Shown: positions 1 through 9,418, counted from the stretch's first letter. The stretch is 58,888 nucleotides of DNA from Halanaerobiales bacterium (GCA_018334565.1 JAGXLU010000009.1:1-58888); one strand, 5' to 3'. Notes: generated by a model not told the origin, from the sequence alone. Program-made: numbers and translations.

Positions 1-64
1 AGTTATATATAAAGATAGTTTTTTTATTTTACTCATTTGTAATCACCTCGTGCTATTTATTATA

Positions 65-385
65 TTATTTATTGTTTAGAACATTCATTCTGTCTTCTAG
101 ATCATTTTGTATAACATTATCTACACATACAAAATAATTTATTATGCAAGGAGTTCTTAGTGAATAATAAACTTTTAGTCCATCTTTTTCGGCTTTTACT
201 ACTCCAGCAGTTTTTAATATATTTAAATGTTTTGAAACAGAAGACTGATTTAAGTCAAGTTTTTTTACTAAATCAGAGACACACATCTTTATATTTTCTC
301 CTAAAGTATCAACCACTTTTAACCTGTGTTTATTTGCAAGTGACTTCATTATTTTTGCCCTTGCTTCAAATAATTTTTCATCCAT
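65..385 (-). CDS. ArsR/SmtB-family HTH transcriptional regulator
   Basis: Winged-helix pattern LANKHRLKVVDTLGE...CVSDLVKKLDLNQSSVSKHLNILKTAGVV; RBS GGTGG upstream on the minus strand. Confidence 0.88.
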   Translation of the reverse strand: MDEKLFEARAKIMKSLANKHRLKVVDTLGENIKMCVSDLVKKLDLNQSSVSKHLNILKTAGVVKAEKDGLKVYYSLRTPCIINYFVCVDNVIQNDLEDRMNVLNNK

Positions 386-400
386 TTTTCCACCACCTCA

Positions 401-425
401 TTAGAATATTACCATATTAGAATAT
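401..425. promoter_or_regulatory. Direct repeat TTAGAATAT-N7-TTAGAATAT in front of arsR-like gene, candidate operator
   Basis: TTAGAATAT at 401-409 and 417-425, just upstream of the minus-strand start codon. Confidence 0.45.
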
Positions 426-430
426 AGTTG

Positions 431-840
431 TCAAATTGAATTATTTTTGGCTAAAAGAGAATTCATAACTTCTTTTAGCTCTGTGATGTTTTGGACCTCT
501 GCTTTATCTAAAATCTTACGGATTTTACTTTCATCAGGTGGTATATTATTATCTTTAATTCGTGCAAACCCAGGATCATTTAATAGGTCATTGTAGTGTA
601 AAAAAATGTTTACCAACTAAATTATAATCTATCATATGCTCAAATATATCATAATCGGAATACTGGATGTTGTTACCGTGGTTAAAGTTAACAAAGTCTT
701 TGAATGTTTTTTCTAACTGAATGTAATTTTTGAAGTGATCTAAGAAGACAAAGTTACCAAAGGAAGTTACAGTATCATTATCAAAAGCAAAATCAGGAAG
801 TTGAGATAAAAGTGATTAAAACATTTTATCAGCTTGATTA
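431..840 (-). pseudogene. Frameshifted N-terminal fragment of a DDE transposase (IS1380/IS4-like)
   Basis: Minus-strand conceptual translation LSQLPDFAFDNDTVTSFGNFVFLDHFKNYIQLEKTFKDF...YDIFEHMIDYNLVG // IFLHYNDLLNDPGFARIKDNNIPPDESKIRKIL spans two frames; resembles N-termini of these transposases. Confidence 0.4.
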
Positions 841-929
841 TTTAATATTTTCTTTTCTTTTAAAGCAAGTGAACCTTAGTGTAAAATAACTTTTGGGTAA
901 ATTTTCAAATATCATAGGTTAGGTTTGTT

Positions 930-1645
930 TTGTGTTTTTACTTTCCGAATTCAGGAAAAAAGTAATATTTACAGTTAAAATAGCCAGTAAAGAAATCAAA
1001 AAAGACAATAATAACTATTTATCTATTGACTTAGTTATTAGTAATTTAATAAGCTGTTACTGTAATAAAACTAAAGAAAGTTTTATCATAGATGGAGTTC
1101 AGCATTTGTCCACCAATAGATACTTTGCTAAAAAGATAAAATACTATCAATCAATACTGAATGGTAGGGCAATAGAAATTCTCAAAGAATCCAGCATTTA
1201 TATTCTAAAAGCATAAAACAGTTAATTCATTTAACCCATCGTGCTAAAAAAAGGATAGTAAACTATGCAGTAGATAATGATACAATAAGGGTTATTATCG
1301 GTGATATTAAGTAAATTTTAGACGAAACCAATCTTGGTAAAAAGAATAATTAAAAATTTTACAGATGGCCCTTTAAAAGAATAATTCAACAACTGGAATA
1401 TAAGCTAAATAAAGCAGTAATATTATTAATCAAGAAATAAGAAAGCTATACAAATAGCTGTAGTCCCTACCCTAAAAAAGGTAATAAAAAATATTCACAG
1501 CCTGCTAATAGAATATAACGAGGTTTATATGAAGATAAAGGAAGTAATATAGCATTTAATTGTGATCTAGTAGGTGCTTATAATATTATGAGAAAACACT
1601 TGCAGTCAAGACAAAAAGGGGACGATATAGAATTAAAAATATAGG
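930..1645 (+). pseudogene. 5'-truncated, stop-interrupted TnpB (IS200/IS605-family OrfB) remnant
   Basis: YLSIDLVISNLISCYCNKTKESFIIDGVQHLSTNRYFAKKIKYYQSIL aligns with the TnpB GIDLGINNL...IDGRPLKSINRYYNKxIAxLQSIL pattern; then in-frame stops; then FYRWPFKRIIQQLEYKLNKAVIL..ESYTNSCS and RGLYEDKGSNIAFNCDLVGAYNIMRKH. Confidence 0.75.
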
Positions 1646-1835
1646 GTCTCAATAAGATAAGTAAAAATAAATGTAATAATCAGCAATTTGTAGCTTAAAA
1701 GGTATCTTTTAAGTCCCTAACAGGATAAGGATAGTGGTGTTGGACATACCAAGAGGGTAACATAATCGATATTACGTGCAACACCCATGAGATTATACGA
1801 CCTTGAAGCTCTCTGCTTTAGCTCTGAGTAGTTCA
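1640..1835 (+). ncRNA. IS605-type right end / candidate omegaRNA (reRNA) scaffold downstream of the TnpB remnant
   Basis: Structured tail after the TnpB remnant: GGTGTTG (1736-1742) pairs with CAACACC (1779-1785); ends in GAAGCTCTCTGCTTTAGCTCTGAGTAGTTCA, resembling IS605 right-end sequences. Confidence 0.5.
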
Positions 1836-1930
1836 GTCTCTTTACCTTTTTTGTGTTGTATTTTTTAATTGTTGAATGATATTAATAAAAAAAAGGAAAA
1901 TCCTGATGAATATATAATTATGAATAACAA

Positions 1931-1962
1931 GGGATATTTGCAAATATCCCTGAATTTTTTAT
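1931..1962 (+). terminator. Perfect 20-nt palindrome followed by a T-run
   Basis: GGGATATTTG/CAAATATCCC (1931-1950) then TGAATTTTTT. Confidence 0.6.
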
Positions 1963-1968
1963 AAGGGG

Positions 1969-2661
1969 TTGATTAATATTCTCAACAAAAAGAATTTATT
2001 TTTGATTATTTTTATTAGTTTGCTAATAATCATGAGTCCAAGTATTATTGATGCCCAAAATAATGATGAAGCTTTTGAAGATCTTGAATTACCATCTAAT
2101 GTAGATGAGTTAGTAAAAAATTTCAGTTATATGAGTTATGATGTAGTAGTGATTCGAGGTGATCAGAAAAGTCAGGATTCGACTATAGAATATGGTTATT
2201 TAGGTAAAGAAAATGTTGAAAATGTGGAGACAGATAAAGTGTCATTCCAAATTAAAGATAGTTTAAATAAGGATATACCTGCTGATATGTTATTCTGGTT
2301 TGATGGTTCAGATATCAAAAAAATGGAAGTAGAAGGAGAAATTATTCCTACTCAAGTGGCTGGTGTTATGGGAGATAGGGTACTTAGTGCTATATTTTCA
2401 CCATTTTATACTTTATCAGAATATGATATAGATAAACTGAGTAAAATGGGAAAAGTAAGTCACTCAAAGGAAAAGTTCGGAGAAGAAAATATAGATATAA
2501 CTATAATTGAAGTTCAAAATATTCCTGAATATGAAATTGAATCTATTATAACAAAAATTGGTAAATATAAAAATGTATCATTTGTATTAAGCTATAATTA
2601 TGTATCTTCTGAAGAAGATTTAAAAATAAAGTTCGAGGTCAATGATATTAAATTCCATTAA
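1969..2661 (+). CDS. Hypothetical exported protein (N-terminal signal peptide)
   Basis: 230-aa ORF; hydrophobic N-terminus LFLIIFISLLIIMSPSIIDAQ; TTG start behind AAGGGG. Confidence 0.65.
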   Translation: MINILNKKNLFLIIFISLLIIMSPSIIDAQNNDEAFEDLELPSNVDELVKNFSYMSYDVVVIRGDQKSQDSTIEYGYLGKENVENVETDKVSFQIKDSLNKDIPADMLFWFDGSDIKKMEVEGEIIPTQVAGVMGDRVLSAIFSPFYTLSEYDIDKLSKMGKVSHSKEKFGEENIDITIIEVQNIPEYEIESIITKIGKYKNVSFVLSYNYVSSEEDLKIKFEVNDIKFH

Positions 2662-2869
2662 TATTTATTTAAATATTAATGTTAAATATAAAATTATATA
2701 AGTTTGAATACTCAGCTATATAATCAGATTATGAGGACAGAATATCATTCAAATATATTATTGAACAGATACATATTACAAATACATATTATTAAAAAAC
2801 TTGATAAGGATAATTATTTAAGGGGGAACGAGGCTGTTAAAGGATCATAAAAACTTTTTTATTGGGGTT

Positions 2870-3838
2870 TTGGTTATCTCATTAATTTTTACTTTTTCAC
2901 TCACAATTTATGCTTTGCCTGAAGATGCACAATTAAAAGATGTACCAAATAGTAGTGACCACCCCCACATCCCAAGGTTTAAAGGTTCCTATATTAGATA
3001 TTATGATCACATAAATTACGATGAATTTACTTTTCCTTTTAGTAGGTTAAAAGATACTGAAGAGGATAAAAAAATAGAAGGTGAGATTACTAAAAACTTT
3101 TATGTAATACCTGACGGTCATTCAGTATTAGAGGTATTTAGAAATTATGAGATTGCCTTAGAGGAAGCAGGATTTGAGACTATACGTATGCAAAAAAAGG
3201 ATTTTGGACACGGTATCTCCAGTCAAATTTATTCTAAAGTTAATTGGAATTCCTGTCCTGGCAACAACTTTAACGGAGTAGGAGTTTATTATGATAGTGG
3301 CGATCAATCTTATCTAGCAGCCAAGCTAGAGCGTTCTGAGGGAGATGTATATATTTCCCTTTATGTAGCAGACCACGGAATACATGGAGGTAATTGGGGA
3401 GAAGAACGGCCTGCAGTATATCAGGTGGTTGTAGAAGAAAAAGAAATGAGAACTGGTCTTGTAACTGCGGGGAGTATAATACAGGATATTAAAAGCAAAG
3501 GGAAAGTCAGTATTTATGGAGTATATTTCGATACAGACAGTGCTAAAATAAAATCAGAATCAGAACCCTCAGTAAAAGAAATTGCTAAAGTACTTAATGA
3601 TAATCATGATTTAAACCTCTATATTGTAGGACATACTGATGATACTGGAGAATTTGAATACAATATGGATCTCTCTCAAAGAAGAGCAGAATCGCTTGTA
3701 AATGTACTTGTTGAGGAGTATGATATTAGTAGAAATCTCCTTAAGCCGGCTGGAGTAGGTCCTTTAGCTCCTAAAGCAAGTAATGAAACTGAAGATGGTC
3801 GAGCCAAAAATCGGCGGGTAGAATTAGTAAGAATGTAA
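2870..3838 (+). CDS. Exported protein with N-terminal DUF4892-like region and C-terminal OmpA-type peptidoglycan-binding domain
   Basis: C-term VSIYGVYFDTDSAKIKSESEPSVKEIAKVL...LYIVGHTDDTGEFEYNMDLSQRRAESL...GRAKNRRVELV. The RBS GGGGGAACGAGG suggests the true start lies upstream (~2834, non-ATG), giving a complete signal peptide. Confidence 0.8.
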   Translation: MVISLIFTFSLTIYALPEDAQLKDVPNSSDHPHIPRFKGSYIRYYDHINYDEFTFPFSRLKDTEEDKKIEGEITKNFYVIPDGHSVLEVFRNYEIALEEAGFETIRMQKKDFGHGISSQIYSKVNWNSCPGNNFNGVGVYYDSGDQSYLAAKLERSEGDVYISLYVADHGIHGGNWGEERPAVYQVVVEEKEMRTGLVTAGSIIQDIKSKGKVSIYGVYFDTDSAKIKSESEPSVKEIAKVLNDNHDLNLYIVGHTDDTGEFEYNMDLSQRRAESLVNVLVEEYDISRNLLKPAGVGPLAPKASNETEDGRAKNRRVELVRM

Positions 3839-3870
3839 ATGATTATATTTATTTATCAGAAAATTTTTGA

Positions 3871-3899
3871 TTGACAAATTACGTTAATTATATTATTAT
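3871..3899 (+). promoter_or_regulatory. Candidate sigma-A promoter of the GntR gene
   Basis: TTGACA (3871-3876), 17-bp spacer, TATTAT (3894-3899). Confidence 0.6.
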
Positions 3900-3907
3900 A
3901 ATAACAG

Positions 3908-3922
3908 GTAATACCATATTAC
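3908..3922. promoter_or_regulatory. Palindromic GntR/FadR-type operator GTAATACCATATTAC
   Basis: GTAATA-CCA-TATTAC dyad, just downstream of the -10; near-identical copy at 4678-4692. Confidence 0.6.
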
Positions 3923-3979
3923 AACTTATTTAAAATAATAGATATTTTGAAATTAAAGGTTTTTAGGAGTGAAAACATA

Positions 3980-4660
3980 ATGCCATTTGTAAATATAAAT
4001 AAACACTCTACTTCGGAAATGGTTATTAGTCAAATTAAAAATGAGATTAAGTCAGGTGAATTAAGACAGGGCGATAAGTTACCTTCTGAGAGAAAATTAG
4101 TTGAAATAATGGGCGTGAGTCGTACCTCAATCAGAGAGGCGATACGTGCATTGTCATATTCTGGATATTTAAAATCAATTCAAGGAAAAGGGACTTTTGT
4201 ATCTGAGAATGCTAAAAAGTATGATGAGATAAGTAATTTTTTAACCAATTCTTCTGATTATTCTTTTACATCATTGTTAGAAGTAAGAAAGATGTTGGAG
4301 GGCGAGCTTGTTAGGTTGACTACCTTAAGATCTACTGAAGAAGAATTGAAAAAAATATATAAAGCTTTTGAAAAGATGAAAAAAGCTGATGATATCAGAG
4401 AATTTGTGAGAGAAGATTTAAATTTTCATTTATGTATAGCTAATAGTTCACATAATCCTTTAATGAATACTTTAATGAGGGTTTTTGGAGAAATATTACA
4501 TAAAGAAACAAACAACATTATAAAAGAATCGACTAAAACCAGGGCAAAAACTCTTGAGATAACAGAAAAGATGATTGAGGCAATACGAAATAGAAATTCT
4601 TTGGAGGCAAAAAATCTAATGATTGAACATATTAGAGTTTTAAAGGATAGGTACAAATAA
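3980..4660 (+). CDS. FadR-subfamily GntR transcriptional regulator
   Basis: VISQIKNEIKSGELRQGDKLPSERKLVEIMGVSRTSIREAIRALSYSGYLKSIQGKGTFV plus FCD-like C-terminus; ORF opens at 3947, ATG at 3980. Confidence 0.9.
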   Translation: MPFVNINKHSTSEMVISQIKNEIKSGELRQGDKLPSERKLVEIMGVSRTSIREAIRALSYSGYLKSIQGKGTFVSENAKKYDEISNFLTNSSDYSFTSLLEVRKMLEGELVRLTTLRSTEEELKKIYKAFEKMKKADDIREFVREDLNFHLCIANSSHNPLMNTLMRVFGEILHKETNNIIKESTKTRAKTLEITEKMIEAIRNRNSLEAKNLMIEHIRVLKDRYK

Positions 4661-4677
4661 TTTTTTTGATTTAAATG

Positions 4678-4692
4678 GTAATACCATACTAC
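4678..4692. promoter_or_regulatory. Second copy of the GntR-type operator (GTAATACCATACTAC)
   Basis: One mismatch to the 3908-3922 site; lies after the regulator and before the catabolic operon. Confidence 0.55.
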
Positions 4693-5286
4693 ATATTATC
4701 AATTTGAATTTAAATTATAATTTTAATAATTCAAAAATATATTTTAAGAGCTTTTTTCAATAGAAAAAAACAAATATTAATATATTAACAAATATTAACA
4801 TTAAAATTATAAGATGACAATCTATTCATATAAATATAATAGATTGATTTAAAATAAACTGTATTTAAAAATGAAGCCAAAATATAGCAAATAATATATA
4901 CAAAGAAATTTGTATTATAGCCTTTTTAAAAGTATTATTAGATAATAATAATTTCAATTATATCTGTTAATCTAGAAATTTGTTTATATTTTTTCCTCTT
5001 TCCCTTTTCACATCATTTTTTGATATTTTTATTTGGTAGATATGATAATACAGAGTAATGAAAACTTCCATTAAATTTTTAATTTATACCACAACAAATT
5101 AATATTTATTTTATAAATTTTATTTCATATTGTGATTCTTTTAAAAAAAGATTGTAGTTGCTAAATTTAAGTTTTTTAAATATAATAGTCAGAAAAATAT
5201 ATAAAATTTTTAAAAAATGAGATGGTATAGATTTTAAAAGGCAAGTGTTAATCAGGTAATCTTAAATTTATACGAGGAGGTATAAT

Positions 5287-6363
5287 ATGGAAAAATTAAA
5301 ATTTGGACTTATTGGAGGGGGAATGGCAGGTCCGCTTACTGCTAAAGCATTAACCGATATACCCCATGCAGAATTAGTAGCGTTTTGTGATCTAAATTCA
5401 GATCTTTTTGAAAAATACAAGGAATATGGAGCAGAAAATTTTTATACAGACTATCAAAAAATGTTAAAACAAAAAGATATTGATGTAATCTGTATAGCAA
5501 CTCCTCCTTTCCACCATAAAGAAGCGGTGATTGCAGCAAGTAAAGCAGGCAAACATGTTATTGTTGAAAAACCAATAGCTATTAATCTTATGGAAGCTGA
5601 TGAAATGATTGAATCATGTAAACAAGCTCAAGTGAAACTTGGTGTCATATCAATGTATAGGTTTATGAAGCCTGCAAAAATAATTAAAAAAGCCCTAGAA
5701 AAAGGTAAATTGGGGGAAATTATATCAGCAAGTTGTATTGGTAAATCTTATCGGGATAACGATTATTATGATATGGCAAAATGGAGGGGAACTTGGTGGG
5801 GTGAAGGTGGAGGCTCTCTTATTAGTCAAACTATTCATTTTATTGATTTATTGATTTATTTTCTCGGAGATGTAGATTCAATAAACGGTCAATATCGAAC
5901 AGCAATTCATCCTAATATTGAAGTTGACGATGTAGCAATAGCGAATCTAACTATGAAAAATGGTGCTATTGCTAATATTTACAGCAGTACTGCTGTACAA
6001 CCGGGATATCCACGTCGCCTCGAAATCCACGGCACAAAGGGAACGATAATTTTAGAAGAAGAAAAGATAATAGAGTGGAAAGTCCAGGGGATGGATGAAA
6101 CAAAATATTTAACCAAAGAAGAAAAAGACTCAGGAGATACCAGTAGTAAAGCAGGTTTTATTAATAGTGAATATCATCAAGAACAAATAGAAGATTTTTT
6201 ATTATCTCTTCAAGAAAATGGGAAGGCCCTTATAGATGGTCTAGAAGGACGTCGTACACTGGAGGTGATTAGGGGGATTTATCAATCTGGTGATTTAGGA
6301 AAAACCGTCAAATTACCAGTACAAGATAGTAAAAAGTTTGGCAGAAAACATCTTATTAAATAA
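5287..6363 (+). CDS. Gfo/Idh/MocA-family NAD(P)-dependent oxidoreductase
   Basis: KFGLIGGGMAGPLTAKALTDIPHAELVAFCDLN Rossmann start; EKPIAINLMEADEMI; C-terminal GFO_IDH_MocA pattern. Confidence 0.92.
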   Translation: MEKLKFGLIGGGMAGPLTAKALTDIPHAELVAFCDLNSDLFEKYKEYGAENFYTDYQKMLKQKDIDVICIATPPFHHKEAVIAASKAGKHVIVEKPIAINLMEADEMIESCKQAQVKLGVISMYRFMKPAKIIKKALEKGKLGEIISASCIGKSYRDNDYYDMAKWRGTWWGEGGGSLISQTIHFIDLLIYFLGDVDSINGQYRTAIHPNIEVDDVAIANLTMKNGAIANIYSSTAVQPGYPRRLEIHGTKGTIILEEEKIIEWKVQGMDETKYLTKEEKDSGDTSSKAGFINSEYHQEQIEDFLLSLQENGKALIDGLEGRRTLEVIRGIYQSGDLGKTVKLPVQDSKKFGRKHLIK

Positions 6364-6375
6364 GGGGGAAATATA

Positions 6376-7080
6376 TTGATAAATTTTGATGAAATAATCG
6401 AAGAAGTTATTAATGAACAGTCTAAACGCACAATTGATAAAATAGATAAAGCCATTGAAGAAAAAGATATAAAAAAAATAAAAGAACTACATAAAGAAAA
6501 TGTTGAAGGGAAAAAGGGTTTTCATGATTTTGCTGTAAGATGGGTTAATTTGACATTAAAATATTTACATAAATATGGTGGTGACCAAGGAGTTTTAGAA
6601 TGCATGCAAGAATATGCACAGACCTTTTATCCCCCTGTAGTCCGCGAGTGGATTGAAGGTTATGAAAAAGGTAATCTAGAGCCAAAAGATTTTCCTTTTG
6701 AAGATTTTATGCGAAACAGGGCAACTTTATGGCAGATGGTCCATGATAATTTACAGGAATGGTATCAAGATGAAGAAAAGATAACATTTGTCTTAGACCC
6801 CTGCAATAGCGGAGGATTTTTGGTATCAGAGTGTGCTAATGAAGTGGTAAAAACAGATAAAGCGCACAACTGGACTTATGATCGTAAAATTCAATGTTAT
6901 TGTTTGAATTGCACAACGATGTGGGAGTTTGGTTGGTATGAATGGTATGGGTGGCCTTTATTTATCATGGATGTTCCAGAAGTGGGTAGTGATGGAAAGT
7001 GTACAATGGTTATGTATAAAAATCCAGCAAACATACCTGATGAATATTATGAGAAAAGAGGATTAACTAGAAAAATCTAA
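6376..7080 (+). CDS. Conserved protein of unknown function with Cys/His-rich putative metal site
   Basis: Contains DPCNSGGFLVSECANE...IQCYCLNCTTMWEFGWYEWYGWP; good RBS; co-oriented with neighbours. Confidence 0.6.
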   Translation: MINFDEIIEEVINEQSKRTIDKIDKAIEEKDIKKIKELHKENVEGKKGFHDFAVRWVNLTLKYLHKYGGDQGVLECMQEYAQTFYPPVVREWIEGYEKGNLEPKDFPFEDFMRNRATLWQMVHDNLQEWYQDEEKITFVLDPCNSGGFLVSECANEVVKTDKAHNWTYDRKIQCYCLNCTTMWEFGWYEWYGWPLFIMDVPEVGSDGKCTMVMYKNPANIPDEYYEKRGLTRKI

Positions 7081-7093
7081 GGAGGAAATATTT

Positions 7094-8071
7094 GTGAATA
7101 CGTTTGTGCCAGAAAATACACTTCCTATAGAAATTTTCAATCAATTAAGCAAGATTAAAATTGAACATCCTCAACTAGTATTTGAAATTGCAAAACTAAG
7201 AAAAAAGCCTGAACCTTTAGGTAGTAATGGTAATGTTTTAATAGTTGCAGCAGATCATAATGGCAGGATGATTACTGCTTATAGAGATGATAAAATTGGA
7301 CTGGGTAATCGTTATCTTTATCTTGCTCGCTTATGTCGTATTTTAACTAAAGAAGCAGTAGATGGAATAGAAGGAACTCCTGATATTATAGAAGACTTAC
7401 TTTTATTAAACCATTTATTTAAGAAAAATGGAAACGAAGAATTTTTAAATAATGTTAACCTTATAGGAACAGTTAATAGAGGAGGACTGTTGAAAACAGC
7501 CTGGGAATTAGATGATCGACCTTTATCTTTTACAATTAAAGGTATTAATAGGTTAATGTTAGATGGTATCAAAGTAATGTTCCGTATAAAAGATGATGAT
7601 CTACAGAGCGGAAAAACCTTAAAGTATTGTGCTGAAGTAATAAATGAGGCATCTTATAACAACATTCCTATTTTTATTGAGGGCCTTTATTTAAAGAATA
7701 AGAAAAAAAGTTATGAAATAGATTATGATACAGAAGCATTAGTGAAAACAGTTGGTGTTTCTCTAGCTTTAGGTACAAGTGCGGTCCGAAAATGGTTAGA
7801 GGTGCCTTTTACCTCTGATCTTTCGAGAGTTGGTCTTGCATCTTCAGGACCTATGATAATGATACAAGATGAAAAGGAAAGCGATCCAAAAAAAATTGTT
7901 AAAGAATACTGTCAGGGTTTTTCTGAAATGCCCAATGTGTATGGTACACTTCTTGGCCGTAATATACTTTTTGCAGAGCAAGACCCTCTATTATTAGCTG
8001 AGGTAATTGCTTCTATATGGAAAGATGGATTAGATATAGATTTAGCTATAAAAAAACATTTTAATAATTAG
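7094..8071 (+). CDS. Cgl0159-like (beta/alpha)8-barrel / class I aldolase-like protein
   Basis: VLIVAADHNGRMITAYRDD...YLYLARLCRILTKEAVDGIEGTPDIIEDLLLLNHL...LIGTVNRGGL. Confidence 0.7.
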   Translation: MNTFVPENTLPIEIFNQLSKIKIEHPQLVFEIAKLRKKPEPLGSNGNVLIVAADHNGRMITAYRDDKIGLGNRYLYLARLCRILTKEAVDGIEGTPDIIEDLLLLNHLFKKNGNEEFLNNVNLIGTVNRGGLLKTAWELDDRPLSFTIKGINRLMLDGIKVMFRIKDDDLQSGKTLKYCAEVINEASYNNIPIFIEGLYLKNKKKSYEIDYDTEALVKTVGVSLALGTSAVRKWLEVPFTSDLSRVGLASSGPMIMIQDEKESDPKKIVKEYCQGFSEMPNVYGTLLGRNILFAEQDPLLLAEVIASIWKDGLDIDLAIKKHFNN

Positions 8072-8158
8072 AATCAGAAAAATAATTTTAATTATTAATA
8101 GGAGGTTATAAAAATTAAAGACGATCATGCAATTGTTTATGACTGGGAAAAAAGATTA

Positions 8159-9418
8159 TTGGATGCTAGAAAGCAAAGTAAGGTACGAAAAAATTGGCTT
8201 AAGAAAAAAATGAAACGTGTACTTCCCGAAATTATGAAACGAGAAGGATTGGATATGTGGATAGTGGTTAATAGAGAAAATAATGATGATCCAGTCTATA
8301 AATCCTTGACCCTTAAAGTTGCCAGAAGACAATCGATTTTAGTATTTTATTTAGACGAAAATGAAGAGTTAGAGACCTTATCTGCTTCCAGATATGGATT
8401 AGAGATTGAAGGATTTTATAAACCACAATGGTTACCAGACAAAGAAGGCCAATGGGAGTGTTTAGCAAGAATAGTTAAAGAAAGAGATCCTGAAACAATA
8501 GGATTGGACTATGGTGAAACATTTGCTTATGGGGATGGAATTAGTTATACCCAGTATAATAAGATTGTGGAAGCTTTAGGTTCAAAATATGAAGAAAGAA
8601 TTAAAAGTGCAGAGAAAGTTGTTGTAGGATGGTTAGAAACTAGAATCGAAGAAGAATTAGAAGCTTATCCTGGAATGATGGAGCTGACTCATGGTGTTAT
8701 AGCAGAAGCTCTTTCTCCGCGAGTTATTCATCCGGGTGTTACTACTACAAAGGATGTTCTGTGGTGGTTTAATAATCGTTTACCCGGTTTTGGATGTGGT
8801 TATGTTAAAGTTCAAAGATGCGGGAAAAAGGGGTCAGAACAAAATTTGGATGAATTGAAAAAAACTGGTTCAGAACAAGATTTGGGAGAGATTAGTGATA
8901 CAGTAATAAGGCCAGGAGATATTGTCAGATGTGATGTAGGAATTTCTTATCTGGGTTTACATACTGATGTTCAACAAAATGCTTATGTTCTGAAACCTAA
9001 CGAAGAAGAAGTTCCAGAAGGATTAAAGGTAGCTATGAAAAACTGTAATAGACTGCAGGATATATTAGCTGAAGAATTTATTTTAGGCCGAACTGGCAAT
9101 GAAATCCTTCAAGCAGCCCTAGACCGAGCAGGAAAGGAAGGCTTAAAAGCCACTATTTATAGTCATCCAATAGGAACCCATGGTCATGGAGCAGGACCCA
9201 CCATCGGGCTTTGGGATCAACAGGATAGGGTTGAAGGTGTTGGTGATTATCCATTGTATGATGATACTTGTTATGCTTTTGAATTAAATGTGGTAACACC
9301 TGTCCCGGAATGGAATAATCAAGAAGTGAAAATTGCTTTAGAACAAGAAGTTGTTTTTACAAAAGGGAAAGCTACTTTTATTGGAGGTCGTCAGACCAAG
9401 TTTCATTTAATTCGTTAA
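8159..9418 (+). CDS. M24-family metallopeptidase (Xaa-Pro aminopeptidase/creatinase-like)
   Basis: Metal ligands intact: VRCDVG, HTDVQ, PIGTHGHGAGP, FELNVVTPVPEW, LEQEVVFT. Translation may start slightly upstream. Confidence 0.85.
   Translation: MDARKQSKVRKNWLKKKMKRVLPEIMKREGLDMWIVVNRENNDDPVYKSLTLKVARRQSILVFYLDENEELETLSASRYGLEIEGFYKPQWLPDKEGQWECLARIVKERDPETIGLDYGETFAYGDGISYTQYNKIVEALGSKYEERIKSAEKVVVGWLETRIEEELEAYPGMMELTHGVIAEALSPRVIHPGVTTTKDVLWWFNNRLPGFGCGYVKVQRCGKKGSEQNLDELKKTGSEQDLGEISDTVIRPGDIVRCDVGISYLGLHTDVQQNAYVLKPNEEEVPEGLKVAMKNCNRLQDILAEEFILGRTGNEILQAALDRAGKEGLKATIYSHPIGTHGHGAGPTIGLWDQQDRVEGVGDYPLYDDTCYAFELNVVTPVPEWNNQEVKIALEQEVVFTKGKATFIGGRQTKFHLIR

Noticed and set aside
160-420. 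86-aa ORF on plus strand opposite arsR
   Set aside because: Antisense shadow of a well-supported ArsR gene; low-complexity Leu/Phe composition.
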